Shown here in pieces: positions 1-8,624 of a DNA stretch of 34,760 bases. The stretch comes from Bacteroidales bacterium (GTDB lineage Bacteria > Bacteroidota > Bacteroidia > Bacteroidales > UBA3824): positions 1 through 34,760 of the forward strand of contig JAGCDD010000079.1 of NCBI GenBank assembly GCA_017651345.1. Reading direction: 5' to 3'. Numbering within the stretch: the first letter of the stretch is position 1; each line of letters starts with the position of its first letter. Made by a program: the position numbers and the translations under genes. The notes beneath the pieces are model-generated. The model ran no database searches and had not been told where the DNA came from. It saw only the letters and a list, made by a program, of their open reading frames with translations.

Positions 1-380
1 GTCTTATCTTTGGCGTTAGGGAAAAACGTGGTAAACAACAAGTTAGCCGTGGTGTTTACGCCCGGGATGAGGATTTTTTTTGAATCCATTTCGGATAATG
101 GAAACGCCTCTTTTGCCACAAGTAGCGGACCATTGTTTCTACCGAGAGCCGAACCTGAGTCGAGAATCACATAATCTTTCCAAATATCTATGCCATAGGC
201 GTTTGATGATATTTTGGTGATGTCGGGCGGATTGGCTGAAACGGCGTTTTTGTTGAGCACGTCGATGTCGGCAAGCGAAATATCAAAATCGATGCCCTCG
301 GTGTCGATTTTGCCGTTGGCGAGGGCGTCGAAAATGAATGTGTCGTTGGGACAGGTGGAATATGCTAATGTAAGTTTCAT
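1..380 (-). CDS. mqnD: 1,4-dihydroxy-6-naphthoate synthase (MqnD), 3' end cut by window edge
   Basis: MqnD acts in the futalosine route to menaquinone, turning cyclic dehypoxanthine futalosine into 1,4-dihydroxy-6-naphthoate. I translated 126 codons from the ATG at 380-378. They carry the family's N-terminal landmarks: STCPNDTFIF (about residues 8-17), a DIDVLN segment, DITKISSNAY, then SGSALGRNNGPLLV and IPGVNTTANLL, which are substrate-pocket segments of this periplasmic-binding-protein-like fold. The remaining part lies left of the window. Its ATG shares one base with the stop of fprA (TAATG), so the two genes are almost certainly co-transcribed and translationally coupled. Recognition rests on motif memory, not a search; the related MqnA is the only serious alternative, but the SxCPNDTF opening favours MqnD. 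Confidence 0.92.
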   Translation of the reverse strand, partial: MKLTLAYSTCPNDTFIFDALANGKIDTEGIDFDISLADIDVLNKNAVSANPPDITKISSNAYGIDIWKDYVILDSGSALGRNNGPLLVAKEAFPLSEMDSKKILIPGVNTTANLLFTTFFPNAKDK

Positions 381-1561
381 TAGTTTTTGTATTTTTCTGC
401 TATTTTTTCGGCTAAGGCTTCAAATTTGGGCAGGTCGTCGCGGTGCATACGTCCCTTTATGGTGATGGTTTCGGGCATAAGTTCGATGTTTTTCATCGGC
501 TCGATAAGTTTGGTCATAGTGCGTATAGCGGTGGGTCCCCACGAACCGTTTTCAATCATACAGATACGACGGTTTTGGAAGTTTTTGTGTGCCAGACGGT
601 TGAGAAAGTCTTCCATAGGCGGAAAAACACCTGCGTCGTACGATGCTGCGGCAAGCACGGTGGTGTCCATACGGAATGCGTCTTCGATAGCCTCTTCCAT
701 ATCGTCGCGGCTGAGGTCGGCGGTGGCAACTTTGGGGCAGCCTTTCTGTTTTAGAAGTTCGGCAAAATGCTCTGCGGCGGCTTTTGTGCCTCCGTGTATA
801 GATGCGTAAGCCACTAATACTCCGGGAGTTTCTACTTCGTATTTGCTCCAGGTGTTGTATAAACCTACATAGTAGCCTATATTTTGGTTCAATACTGGAC
901 CGTGGAGAGGACAGATGGTTTTGATAGTGAGGTTGGCGGCTTTTTTCAAAAGGTTCTGTACCTGAACGCCGTATTTGCCGCAGATGTTGAAATAGTAGCG
1001 GCGAGCCTCGCAAGCCCAATCGTCGGTTTCGTTTTTGATAGCGCCAAACTTGCCGAAAGCGTCGGCGGCAAAGAGAGTACCGTCAGTAGCATCGAACGAG
1101 AGCATCACCTCAGGCCAATGCACCATAGGAGCGGCAATAAATGTAAGGTTGCGTTTGCCAAGGCTGAGATTGTCGCCTTCTTTAATTTCTTGTTTGTTGT
1201 TGATGACGGTATCTTCAAAATATAATTGCGTCATTGCCAACGCCTTAGCCGAGCCTACAACTGTGGTGTCGGGATATTTTTCTAAGAATTTTGCAACACT
1301 TCCCGAATGGTCGGGCTCCATGTGATGGATTATCAAATAGTTGGGCTTTTTGCCGTTGAGAGCTTTGTCTAGATTTGTGAGCCATTCGTCAGCTTTGCGT
1401 GCGTCAACGGTGTCGGTAACGGCAATTTTGTCGTCGATAATAACGTATGAATTGTACGACATACCTTCGGGTACATCGTATTGACTTTCAAAAAGATCGA
1501 TGTCGGTGTCGTCAACACCTATGTAAGTTATGCCTTGCGGCAGTCTTTCTTGCTGGTTCAT
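380..1561 (-). CDS. fprA: A-type flavodiiron protein (FprA family), O2/NO reductase
   Basis: This cytosolic enzyme reduces O2 to water or NO to N2O in anaerobes, taking electrons from rubredoxin or a similar donor. The 393-residue length is typical of class A flavodiiron proteins. An N-terminal metallo-beta-lactamase-like domain has the whole diiron ligand set: H80-x-E82-x-D84-H85, H148 (in HWPEVM), D167 and H220 (in CPLHGP). A flavodoxin domain follows from about residue 248 (VAYASIHGGTKAAAE, FMN-phosphate loop). There is no C-terminal rubredoxin domain, so the donor must be separate. It is the first gene of an fprA-mqnD operon; the mqnD start overlaps its stop. A TACCTTTG -7 box lies about 40 bases upstream. 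The family is clear; whether NO or O2 is the main substrate cannot be told from sequence. Confidence 0.95.
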   Translation of the reverse strand: MNQQERLPQGITYIGVDDTDIDLFESQYDVPEGMSYNSYVIIDDKIAVTDTVDARKADEWLTNLDKALNGKKPNYLIIHHMEPDHSGSVAKFLEKYPDTTVVGSAKALAMTQLYFEDTVINNKQEIKEGDNLSLGKRNLTFIAAPMVHWPEVMLSFDATDGTLFAADAFGKFGAIKNETDDWACEARRYYFNICGKYGVQVQNLLKKAANLTIKTICPLHGPVLNQNIGYYVGLYNTWSKYEVETPGVLVAYASIHGGTKAAAEHFAELLKQKGCPKVATADLSRDDMEEAIEDAFRMDTTVLAAASYDAGVFPPMEDFLNRLAHKNFQNRRICMIENGSWGPTAIRTMTKLIEPMKNIELMPETITIKGRMHRDDLPKFEALAEKIAEKYKN

Positions 1562-1599
1562 TGTGTGTTGTGTTTTTGTAAATGTATCTATGTTTTGGG

Positions 1600-1607
1600 C
1601 AAAGGTA
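1600..1607 (-). promoter_or_regulatory. Bacteroidota-type -7 box for fprA-mqnD
   Basis: On the minus strand this reads TACCTTTG, a full match to the Bacteroidota primary-sigma -7 consensus TAnnTTTG, about 40 bases before the fprA ATG. The expected -33 TTTG is not clear (only a T-rich stretch ending in AC). The box lies just downstream of the terminator of the preceding operon, as expected for a separate transcription unit. Confidence 0.6.
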
Positions 1608-1620
1608 GAGATTTTTTTGT

Positions 1621-1662
1621 AAAAAAACCGCGCCCCCTAAAAAATAATTTAAGGCGGCGCGG
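1621..1662 (-). terminator. Intrinsic terminator of the SrfB/SrfC operon
   Basis: On the minus strand, a 7-bp GC-only stem (arms 1662-1656 and 1634-1628, CCGCGCC/GGCGCGG) with an AT-rich loop is followed by seven T (1627-1621). It starts 24 bases after the srfC-like stop codon and precedes the fprA promoter, so it separates the two units. Confidence 0.8.
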
Positions 1663-1685
1663 ATTAAAAAAAGAGGTGAATGTTT

Positions 1686-4526
1686 CTAATTTTTCAATCT
1701 TTCAAGTATTACACCGAGTTTGGCGTCGGCTTCGGCTTTGGCGGCGTCTTTGACGTTTTCTTCAAAGTAGACGTTGGCTTCAAAACTGCTCTTTAAGCCG
1801 GTAGCCCATTCTGAGAAGAATTTTTCGCCCGGGAACTCTATTTCGAGTTTCAAGTTCTTTTTGGCTGGCGATTTTACCGGTGGATGTGTGAATACAGGAA
1901 GCGTGTCGGTGGGTTTTACCTTCGGACGCTCTGCCTGAGGCACGTAGTCCCAACCAAGTGAGTTGACAAACTTGTTGATTATCACGGCAGAAATACGTGC
2001 CACAATGTCAACGTTAGAGGTCAACTGGAAGTTGATAACGTGCTCGCGAACTGCGTCGGCGATAATCTTTTTGAGGTTGACACGGTTTTTGTTTTTGTTC
2101 AACTCGTTGATTATCAGGTCGGCAGTTTTTTTGTTCATACCGAGTTGCATCAGCACATTGTCGCCCTTGATTTCTTCGATGTATTCAAGCCAACGGCTTA
2201 TGAGGTTTTCGGCAAAGATGTAGGCGCGGTCTTTGATTTCGCCTTCTTCTTTGTCTTTCTTCTCTTCGATAAGGGTTTCGATGTTGATGCCGGTTTCGTC
2301 GAGAATCTTTTTCAACTCGTTGTTGTCGTCGATGCCAAAGTATTCCTTCAACTTAGTAAGAATGCTCTGTGCGCCTTCGCCCGGCTCGATGGTGATGAAT
2401 TGTCCAAGCATTTCGAGCATATCAATGTCGAGGGTCTTGGTGGCAGGTTTGGCAACGGGTGCTACGGGAGCATCGGCTTCTATCTGCTTGTTCATCATAA
2501 GGTCGAAGTAGATTTTCCACGAAAGGTCGTCGGTGATGGTGAGGCGGTCGAGGAAATTACCGAAGGTGTTTTTATCTTTCTGCATTTTCATCAACGCCAT
2601 AAACGCCTGAGTGGCAGAAAGTTTTGCCTTTTTCAACTTTTCGTCGATGTTGCCGCCTTGGTAGAATGCCGACAGTTCGTCGTAGAGGTCGTTTTTGAGG
2701 TCATCGATACCGGCTTTGATTTGCTCGCGCTTGATAATGGGGTTACAAGTGGGAGTCATATACTTGATAATGTAGTCGATACCGCTCTTGTTGGGCTGGG
2801 TAAACTCTTCCCAACATTCAAGAGGATTGTGCACGTGGGCGATAACGTCTTTGTGATTTACCCACGAGTTTTTCATATCCACAAACTTCTGCACGTATTC
2901 GGGACGGAGAGTGTTCTCTTTGCCGTCGGTGTCGATACCCTCAAAGAATGATTTACTCCATTTGGGGTCGCGCAAGGGGAATACGTTTTTGAAAGGTCCG
3001 TTGTTGTCCCAATTCTGAATCCAGAGGTCGCCTACGGAAATGCCCATCTGGTCGGCAAAGTTGGCACCGATACGGGCTGTCCATTTAGCATTGTGAGGAC
3101 CAAGTTCGCCGGGACGCTCTGTGGCAGGGTTGCCCGCAAGTTCGATGTTAAACTTGGTGAATACTACCAACAACGGGATAAGTTTCTCAATATCATTCTG
3201 TTGCACAAGCAATGCGAGTTTACGTTCGCGCTCGGCACGTTTTTCGGGACTTCCGCCGTGAGTGTTGCGAATCCATTCGTAAAGGAATTTTGGTAGGTCG
3301 GCAACTTCGGGCTGTTTGTCGTCCATACAGAATAATAAGGTGCTAATTTCGTAGTTGAAGTTGTAGCGGTTGAAGAGGAATGCAATCTTACCACGCAGGA
3401 ACACAAGGAGTTTGTCGTTGTTATCCTTTTCTTCAAACGTTACTTCGGGAATCTGCTGACGCGAACGTGCACCCGGGAAGTCCAATACGTCGGCTTCTTT
3501 TAAGAATGTGCGCTTGGGGTTGGATGCTGTGTTGTCGGCAAGAGGCAGCACCACTTCGGCGGTAAGTGCCGAAAGGATACTGCGGTCGAGGGTGGCAAGG
3601 AGCGTGCCTCCGTCGTAACAGTTTACAGGTGGTTTCTTGGTGTCTTTGTATAGTTCGCGGAGTCGTTCAACGTCTAAGATGGTGTCTTGCTGCGGAGTAA
3701 GGGCTGCAAGTTCGGTGCGGATTGATGTAAGGAAGTTCAACTGACGCAAACCGTCGCTGAGTTTCTTAAACAATTCGGTAAAGAACGGCTGCTTGCCCCA
3801 AATAATCTCAAACACCTTGTAGCGCTGTGCCGAATCGATGTAGGGTACGATAGATGCGATGTCGTCCCAGAAGTTGATGTTGTTGAGGTCTTTGATGATA
3901 AAGTGGTCGCGGAAGTTGTTGTTGCAATACTCTTTAACATCGTAAACCTCGTCTTCGGTAAAGCCCGGACAGGGTGAGTTCTGCTTGATGGCGGCAAGGT
4001 TTTGAATCTCTTTCTGCACCTCGTCGCGGTTAACAGAATATGTATAATGTGTAATATCAGAGAGATAGCCGTTTGAAATAATTTTTACCAAATCGGCTTG
4101 ACTAAACAAACGGAGCAAGTAAGGTTTGAAACCCGCCTGCCAAGTGTTGTCGGTGGTGAAGCGCGAAACCAAACCAGTGGCCTCTTTGCCGCCTCCCGGA
4201 GGGTTGATGTTGGCAATAAAGTCAACTTCCTCGCCGGTGTCGGGCACTTTTACAAAAAGCGAAAGAGCCTCGGGTGTTTTGGCAAGGTTTGACACAAGGT
4301 AAGATTTGCCCACCTGACTTTGACCGAAAATAGCCACTGAGGGGCGTTTCGGAAGGGCGTTTTCGTAACGTTTAGCGTCGCGGCGGAGTTTTTTAAGATT
4401 GTATATGGTAACAGCCTGTTTGTCTTTCTCGACGTTGGTCTGCACCCATTTCATACTGTCCTCTATCACCTGTTTTACCATAGTGCATTGCTGGATCAGT
4501 TTGCTTGTTTCCGGATTTTCTGACAT
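1686..4526 (-). CDS. SrfC-type P-loop GTPase-like protein (putative virulence factor family)
   Basis: 946 residues, soluble, no signal peptide. A helical N-terminus is followed by a G domain: Walker A GQSQVGKS at 68-75, a DFPGA switch-II-like motif at 349-353 (G3, DxPG), and VVFTKFN at 454-460 in the place of the G4 T/NKxD motif, with Asn instead of the usual Asp. The C-terminal half is predicted helical and charged (KEEGEIKDR, ELNKNKNRVN). Size, G-domain layout and the neighbouring SrfB-like gene fit the SrfC family, known as an SsrB-regulated protein in Salmonella but of unknown biochemical role. It is the last gene of a four-gene operon, 35 bases after its neighbour, with a terminator directly after. 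A large dynamin-like or AIG-type GTPase is the alternative description. The SrfC assignment rests on synteny and motif layout. Confidence 0.78.
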   Translation of the reverse strand: MSENPETSKLIQQCTMVKQVIEDSMKWVQTNVEKDKQAVTIYNLKKLRRDAKRYENALPKRPSVAIFGQSQVGKSYLVSNLAKTPEALSLFVKVPDTGEEVDFIANINPPGGGKEATGLVSRFTTDNTWQAGFKPYLLRLFSQADLVKIISNGYLSDITHYTYSVNRDEVQKEIQNLAAIKQNSPCPGFTEDEVYDVKEYCNNNFRDHFIIKDLNNINFWDDIASIVPYIDSAQRYKVFEIIWGKQPFFTELFKKLSDGLRQLNFLTSIRTELAALTPQQDTILDVERLRELYKDTKKPPVNCYDGGTLLATLDRSILSALTAEVVLPLADNTASNPKRTFLKEADVLDFPGARSRQQIPEVTFEEKDNNDKLLVFLRGKIAFLFNRYNFNYEISTLLFCMDDKQPEVADLPKFLYEWIRNTHGGSPEKRAERERKLALLVQQNDIEKLIPLLVVFTKFNIELAGNPATERPGELGPHNAKWTARIGANFADQMGISVGDLWIQNWDNNGPFKNVFPLRDPKWSKSFFEGIDTDGKENTLRPEYVQKFVDMKNSWVNHKDVIAHVHNPLECWEEFTQPNKSGIDYIIKYMTPTCNPIIKREQIKAGIDDLKNDLYDELSAFYQGGNIDEKLKKAKLSATQAFMALMKMQKDKNTFGNFLDRLTITDDLSWKIYFDLMMNKQIEADAPVAPVAKPATKTLDIDMLEMLGQFITIEPGEGAQSILTKLKEYFGIDDNNELKKILDETGINIETLIEEKKDKEEGEIKDRAYIFAENLISRWLEYIEEIKGDNVLMQLGMNKKTADLIINELNKNKNRVNLKKIIADAVREHVINFQLTSNVDIVARISAVIINKFVNSLGWDYVPQAERPKVKPTDTLPVFTHPPVKSPAKKNLKLEIEFPGEKFFSEWATGLKSSFEANVYFEENVKDAAKAEADAKLGVILERLKN

Positions 4527-4561
4527 ATTTAATGTTTTTTTCGGTTTCTAACTAATTTTAA

Positions 4562-5575
4562 TTATTCAACTACCTTTATATCAGCGTATTTCACGGTCTT
4601 TTTGGTGTCGCGGCGAATAACGCAGAAAGTAGTGCCTTCCTTTATTCTGGCATTTCCAAGACCACCGGCGTTGTGAATGTCGGGGTCGGCGTTGAGTGTT
4701 TGCTCGGGCGATATAAAATCGTACGAAGCAAAGAACGTAGAGCAGTGCTTTGCCACGCAGTCTAAAAGTATGCGGCGTTCCGAAATGTAACATTCCGAAA
4801 CAAATTCCAACATCTTGGTACGCGCGTCGTACACGTTGTCGAGGTTCTGTTTTTCGTCGTCGCCGAGGGTGTCGGTCTTGGTTTTGAGGTAGATCCAACC
4901 TTTGGCAAAGCGGACCACAAATTTTGAGAGCGAACTCTCTTTTGAGGTCTGCAAAGCCTCGTTGAGGGTGCGGATAAGTTCTTTTTGCGGGTCGGTTTCG
5001 TTTCCGGGGTCGCGAAAAATCTCGCTTACGAACTTTGAGAGCGGTATAGCGGTGTTGAGTTCCGAGGCAATCTGCGCCTTTTCGCCTTCAAGTTCTTCCA
5101 TACGGTTTTTGAGTTCTTGAAATTTGGCGTTATACTTGGCGAGTTTGTCCTCAGGAATGTCGCCGCCGCCTGATTGTTTCGCTGGCTGCCCTTTTGTGAG
5201 GGCGTTGAGCGAGGCGGTTATGCTGTTGATACTCTCTTGCGACAGGTAGGTTTTTAAAAGTTTGCCTACCCATTGCAGAGTGTCGATGTCTTTGTCGGTG
5301 TAAGGCAACTGCACGTTTGGGTTTTCTTTTAATTCGTCGAAAACGCCGCTGCCAATGTTGTCCACAAGCCATTTGGCAATGCCGTCGGCTTCGGCTGAGG
5401 CATCACCGGGAGTGGCTGTCTGCACGTGGGTAGATAGCCCCGACGAAGTGTTAACATCCTCGTCGTCAGACTGTTCGGGTTGAACCTTTTTGGTAAGCGA
5501 AAGGCTCACCGGCTTAGGCTCTTCTACCCTGCTGTCGCTGCTTGCGCCGTTTACTGATAAACTTAGTTTTGCCAT
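4562..5575 (-). CDS. Unrecognised coiled-coil protein of the SrfB/SrfC operon
   Basis: 337 residues with no signal peptide or membrane segment. Residues 1-65 are acidic, Ser/Thr/Pro-rich and probably disordered. About 68-130 looks like a small helical domain. A heptad-like, strongly charged helix (NRMEELEGEKAQIASEL, about 155-180) suggests a coiled coil. The rest is mixed, with a short beta-rich end (FCVIRRDTKKTVKYADIKVVE region). I do not recognise the family. It sits between the SrfB-like ATPase (27 bases upstream) and the SrfC-like GTPase (35 bases downstream), which suggests that it bridges or adapts the two NTPases; that is inference. It could be a divergent counterpart of enterobacterial SrfA, but I see no motif that would show it. 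Confidence 0.8.
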   Translation of the reverse strand: MAKLSLSVNGASSDSRVEEPKPVSLSLTKKVQPEQSDDEDVNTSSGLSTHVQTATPGDASAEADGIAKWLVDNIGSGVFDELKENPNVQLPYTDKDIDTLQWVGKLLKTYLSQESINSITASLNALTKGQPAKQSGGGDIPEDKLAKYNAKFQELKNRMEELEGEKAQIASELNTAIPLSKFVSEIFRDPGNETDPQKELIRTLNEALQTSKESSLSKFVVRFAKGWIYLKTKTDTLGDDEKQNLDNVYDARTKMLEFVSECYISERRILLDCVAKHCSTFFASYDFISPEQTLNADPDIHNAGGLGNARIKEGTTFCVIRRDTKKTVKYADIKVVE

Positions 5576-5602
5576 AATTCTTTCGTTTTATAGTACAACA
5601 AA

Positions 5603-8596
5603 CTAATTATCAAAAAGTTGGATAAGGAATATGCCTGAGTCCATCCAATAGCCGTGCTCGTCGGCAAGCGATTGGAGCGTAAGTTTCAGATTGTCAGACG
5701 AAACCTTTTTACCTTCGCGGTCCATAACGTTTTTAAGCGGTTTCAGACGCTCTTTGTCGCGGGGGTCGCGTTCGATGTCGAATGTTAACGGCTCGCGGTC
5801 TTTCAACTGACGTGCTGCCTCCGACGACGAGTAAACCAACTTGTACATCGGTGCCGAAATCCAATCGTCGGTGGGCATCTGCCTCATTCCGAGCATCATA
5901 TGACCAAAGAATTTGATATTCTTTGTATCGGTGTCGGGGTCGAGGAATATCTCTTTGAGGCGTGCCTTGTTGGGGTCGTACTCGCCAAGGTAGTCGGCTG
6001 TGGAGCAGAAATTGCGTTTCAAGAGCGAAGTATCGATTGTAAAATCGTCTAAGCGGCGAAGGTTGCCTGCCATAAGTGCGATTGTAGCACCCACAGCCAC
6101 GCAAGTTTTCGGGTCTTTGATAACGCCTGTGCCCTCGGCAAACGGATACCAAGTGCCTATGCGGTAATGTCCTAACTGTACGATTCGGTCGGGAGTTACG
6201 GGCAGTTTCTTTAAGAATAGGTCGCGAACCACGGGCAACTGGCTGGGACGTCCTGAAAGCAATACGTAATCACATTCGTACTGGGCAATAATGCCGCAAA
6301 GGTCGCCTATCATCTTTTCTACCACGTCTTTAACCACCTTGTTGGTGCCTTCGTTGTCGAGTTCCCAAGTGATTTTTTCGATGTCGAATCCTGTGCAGCC
6401 CTCGTTTTCAAACTCCTTATTAATATAGTCGATGAGTTGCTGATTGGGATGCGGATAATTTACGAAGAATGAATCGAACGAACGTTTTTCTGTTGGGCGT
6501 TCCTCTGAGGCGTGCTGCAAAATGTCTGTACCAATGGGAATTGCAATCTGCATAGCAAACTGTTTTTTCATCAGTTTGTCTTTTGCGGTGGTACGTCCGA
6601 GGTAAGGACCAAAGAGGAAGTTCATTACATTAACCGAATTGCGGCAGCCGCATTTTTCGGCGTGCAACTTGATGGTGGGCAGCACGATACGCTCGATAAC
6701 GCGTTTGAGAATATCGTCGCCGGCAAGGTTGAATCCCTCCCAAAACATTGGCGAAGGTGTTAATACCGAGATATTTGCGCCCGGATTTGCCTGATAATTT
6801 GCAATCATAAGGTCGGTAGTACCACCGCCTATATCCACGCTCGCAATAGTAACGGCGGGCTGGTCGGGGTAAACGGTATCCTGACGCAACTTGCCCACAG
6901 TGTTGATGTAGAGCGAAGCGTTGTTCATAAAGCGGTCTTTGATTTCGCCGTAAACAAAGGTCAACTGGTTGCAGGTGGCCTCGTCGTAGTTCCAATCGTT
7001 GCGTTTATCGGGTTCGCGGCGGATATCGTCGGCATCGGGAATGATTACAAGATTTTCGTCAATGAAGTTGTTGCCAAAATATGCTTTGAGTGCTGCGAGA
7101 GCGTCTTTTGCGTGGTCGCGGAGAATTACCTGCTCGGTTTGCAACATTGCTGTGGGGCAGGTAAGCACAATGCGTTTCAATCGGCGCGGAAGTTTTTCCT
7201 GACCCTGACGTTTGCGGAAACGGTAACTGTTGACGTATGTTACAGCCTGCATAAAAATCTCGCTGAGTGCGAATGTCATAAGCGAACTGCGCGAGAAATA
7301 TGGGTTCATTGCCGGATAAGGCTGTTTCATTTCGGGGTCTTGTTCGGCTTTAATGCGCTCACGTTCAAGTAGTTTACCATCTTCGGTAAAGAGTTCTGCA
7401 ATACCGTAGAGGGCAGGTTTTGCAAACGCCTCCTGAGTTTTTGAAATATATGTCCACGGGAACGCGCGTTTTTCGGTGTCCCAAAGATAACGTTTTGGCG
7501 AACTCATTACCGAGTTTGAATTGTCGGCGGTGTTTAAAACCGTGAGACGTGCAGCCTCGCGACCAATTCGTACAAGGCTTGGCCAAGCAAACGCCTTGGG
7601 ATTGCCGCTCATTATAAACTGCGATTCGTCGCCGAGAGTGGTTTTAACAAATGCCACACGCATATCAAACGGGTCGCTGTAAGTGCGGTCGGGGTAGGTC
7701 ATATCGCGAATTTCGAGCGGAACGGCGTCGGTAAATTCAAACGGCTGACCTGTTTTAACCGATTCTACAAGTATACCTGTGGTGCGGCTGTTGCCCACGT
7801 CGAGAATCAAGTCAACGTCAATGCTTTGGTTATCAGTATAGAGTGTTAGTTTGGGGAATGTCTCCGCCTTGCCCAACACCTTTAATAATGTAAGGTAATA
7901 CGATGTGTGAAGGAAGTTGTATCCTTCGTCGGTTTTGCCGAGGTCTTTGCGTTTTTTGTCAAAGTCGGTTTTGAGCCACTCCTGCACCCACGGACGAGCG
8001 CAGAAAAAGAAGTTGTCGGTATCTTGCACGGCGCACTCAAACACCGAGTTTTGAGCGTCGCGGACAGTGGGCGTAAGGTAAGCCTCAGAATTATCCTCGC
8101 AGCGGGTATCGAATGCAAGTACCACATTGTGAGTGTATTCGCTCTCCTCATCAACGCCCGAAATACGGCTAAACCACATCATTGCCCAAGTTTCGGGACC
8201 CTGTTGGAATTTTTTGCCGTCGTAACTTTTGCGCAAGTAAGGAATCGGAATCCACATTCCCTCGAAACTCTCTATGGCTTCGCGAGCACGAACTGTGATA
8301 ATTTTGTGCTCGGGGATTGTGCGGATAAGGTTTTGAGGAATGCGAGCCTCGTCGATTTGCCCCGTTTCAGAATCGGTGGCCACCTTGCGGATTTCGTCGG
8401 TGAGTTCGATGTACTTTTGAAGTTTTTCGTGGTAGTAGGGAAACACAAAGGTTATCTCCTTGTTGCCTTCGATGTCTTCTTCGAGTTTTTCAAAATAGTC
8501 GGCATTTACTTTCATCGCGGGCGATTTCTCGCCGAGGTTTATCTTAACCGAATGAAACTGTATGCCGGAGTTGGCTATTAAACTGAAATCTCTCAT
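5603..8596 (-). CDS. SrfB-type actin/Hsp70-like ATPase
   Basis: 997 residues, the usual size for the SrfB virulence-factor family. The ASKHA (actin/Hsp70/sugar kinase) ATP site can be traced: phosphate-1 loop DVGNSRTTG at about 266-274, phosphate-2 loop VDIGGGTTDLM at about 587-597, and the adenosine motif LLSGRPSQLP at about 778-787. A 260-residue N-terminal domain precedes the ATPase. The first and second phosphate loops are much further apart than in DnaK or actin, which implies a large insertion. There is no signal peptide, so it should be cytoplasmic. It is the second gene of the operon, 28 bases after the zinc-ribbon gene. ATP binding is well supported by motifs; polymer formation or client handling is not known. 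No function beyond the family can be given. Confidence 0.88.
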   Translation of the reverse strand: MRDFSLIANSGIQFHSVKINLGEKSPAMKVNADYFEKLEEDIEGNKEITFVFPYYHEKLQKYIELTDEIRKVATDSETGQIDEARIPQNLIRTIPEHKIITVRAREAIESFEGMWIPIPYLRKSYDGKKFQQGPETWAMMWFSRISGVDEESEYTHNVVLAFDTRCEDNSEAYLTPTVRDAQNSVFECAVQDTDNFFFCARPWVQEWLKTDFDKKRKDLGKTDEGYNFLHTSYYLTLLKVLGKAETFPKLTLYTDNQSIDVDLILDVGNSRTTGILVESVKTGQPFEFTDAVPLEIRDMTYPDRTYSDPFDMRVAFVKTTLGDESQFIMSGNPKAFAWPSLVRIGREAARLTVLNTADNSNSVMSSPKRYLWDTEKRAFPWTYISKTQEAFAKPALYGIAELFTEDGKLLERERIKAEQDPEMKQPYPAMNPYFSRSSLMTFALSEIFMQAVTYVNSYRFRKRQGQEKLPRRLKRIVLTCPTAMLQTEQVILRDHAKDALAALKAYFGNNFIDENLVIIPDADDIRREPDKRNDWNYDEATCNQLTFVYGEIKDRFMNNASLYINTVGKLRQDTVYPDQPAVTIASVDIGGGTTDLMIANYQANPGANISVLTPSPMFWEGFNLAGDDILKRVIERIVLPTIKLHAEKCGCRNSVNVMNFLFGPYLGRTTAKDKLMKKQFAMQIAIPIGTDILQHASEERPTEKRSFDSFFVNYPHPNQQLIDYINKEFENEGCTGFDIEKITWELDNEGTNKVVKDVVEKMIGDLCGIIAQYECDYVLLSGRPSQLPVVRDLFLKKLPVTPDRIVQLGHYRIGTWYPFAEGTGVIKDPKTCVAVGATIALMAGNLRRLDDFTIDTSLLKRNFCSTADYLGEYDPNKARLKEIFLDPDTDTKNIKFFGHMMLGMRQMPTDDWISAPMYKLVYSSSEAARQLKDREPLTFDIERDPRDKERLKPLKNVMDREGKKVSSDNLKLTLQSLADEHGYWMDSGIFLIQLFDN

Positions 8597-8624
8597 ATAT
8601 ATTATGTTTTTAGGTTTTCGAAAT

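Noticed and set aside
2040-2951. Plus-strand ORF of 303 codons opposite the SrfC-like gene
   Set aside because: Val/Phe/Asp-rich antisense artefact of the codon bias of the real minus-strand gene, which has P-loop motifs and an operon context.
7907-8581. Plus-strand ORF of 224 codons opposite the SrfB-like gene
   Set aside because: Antisense shadow; no recognisable domain, and the minus-strand frame is complete with ATPase motifs elsewhere.
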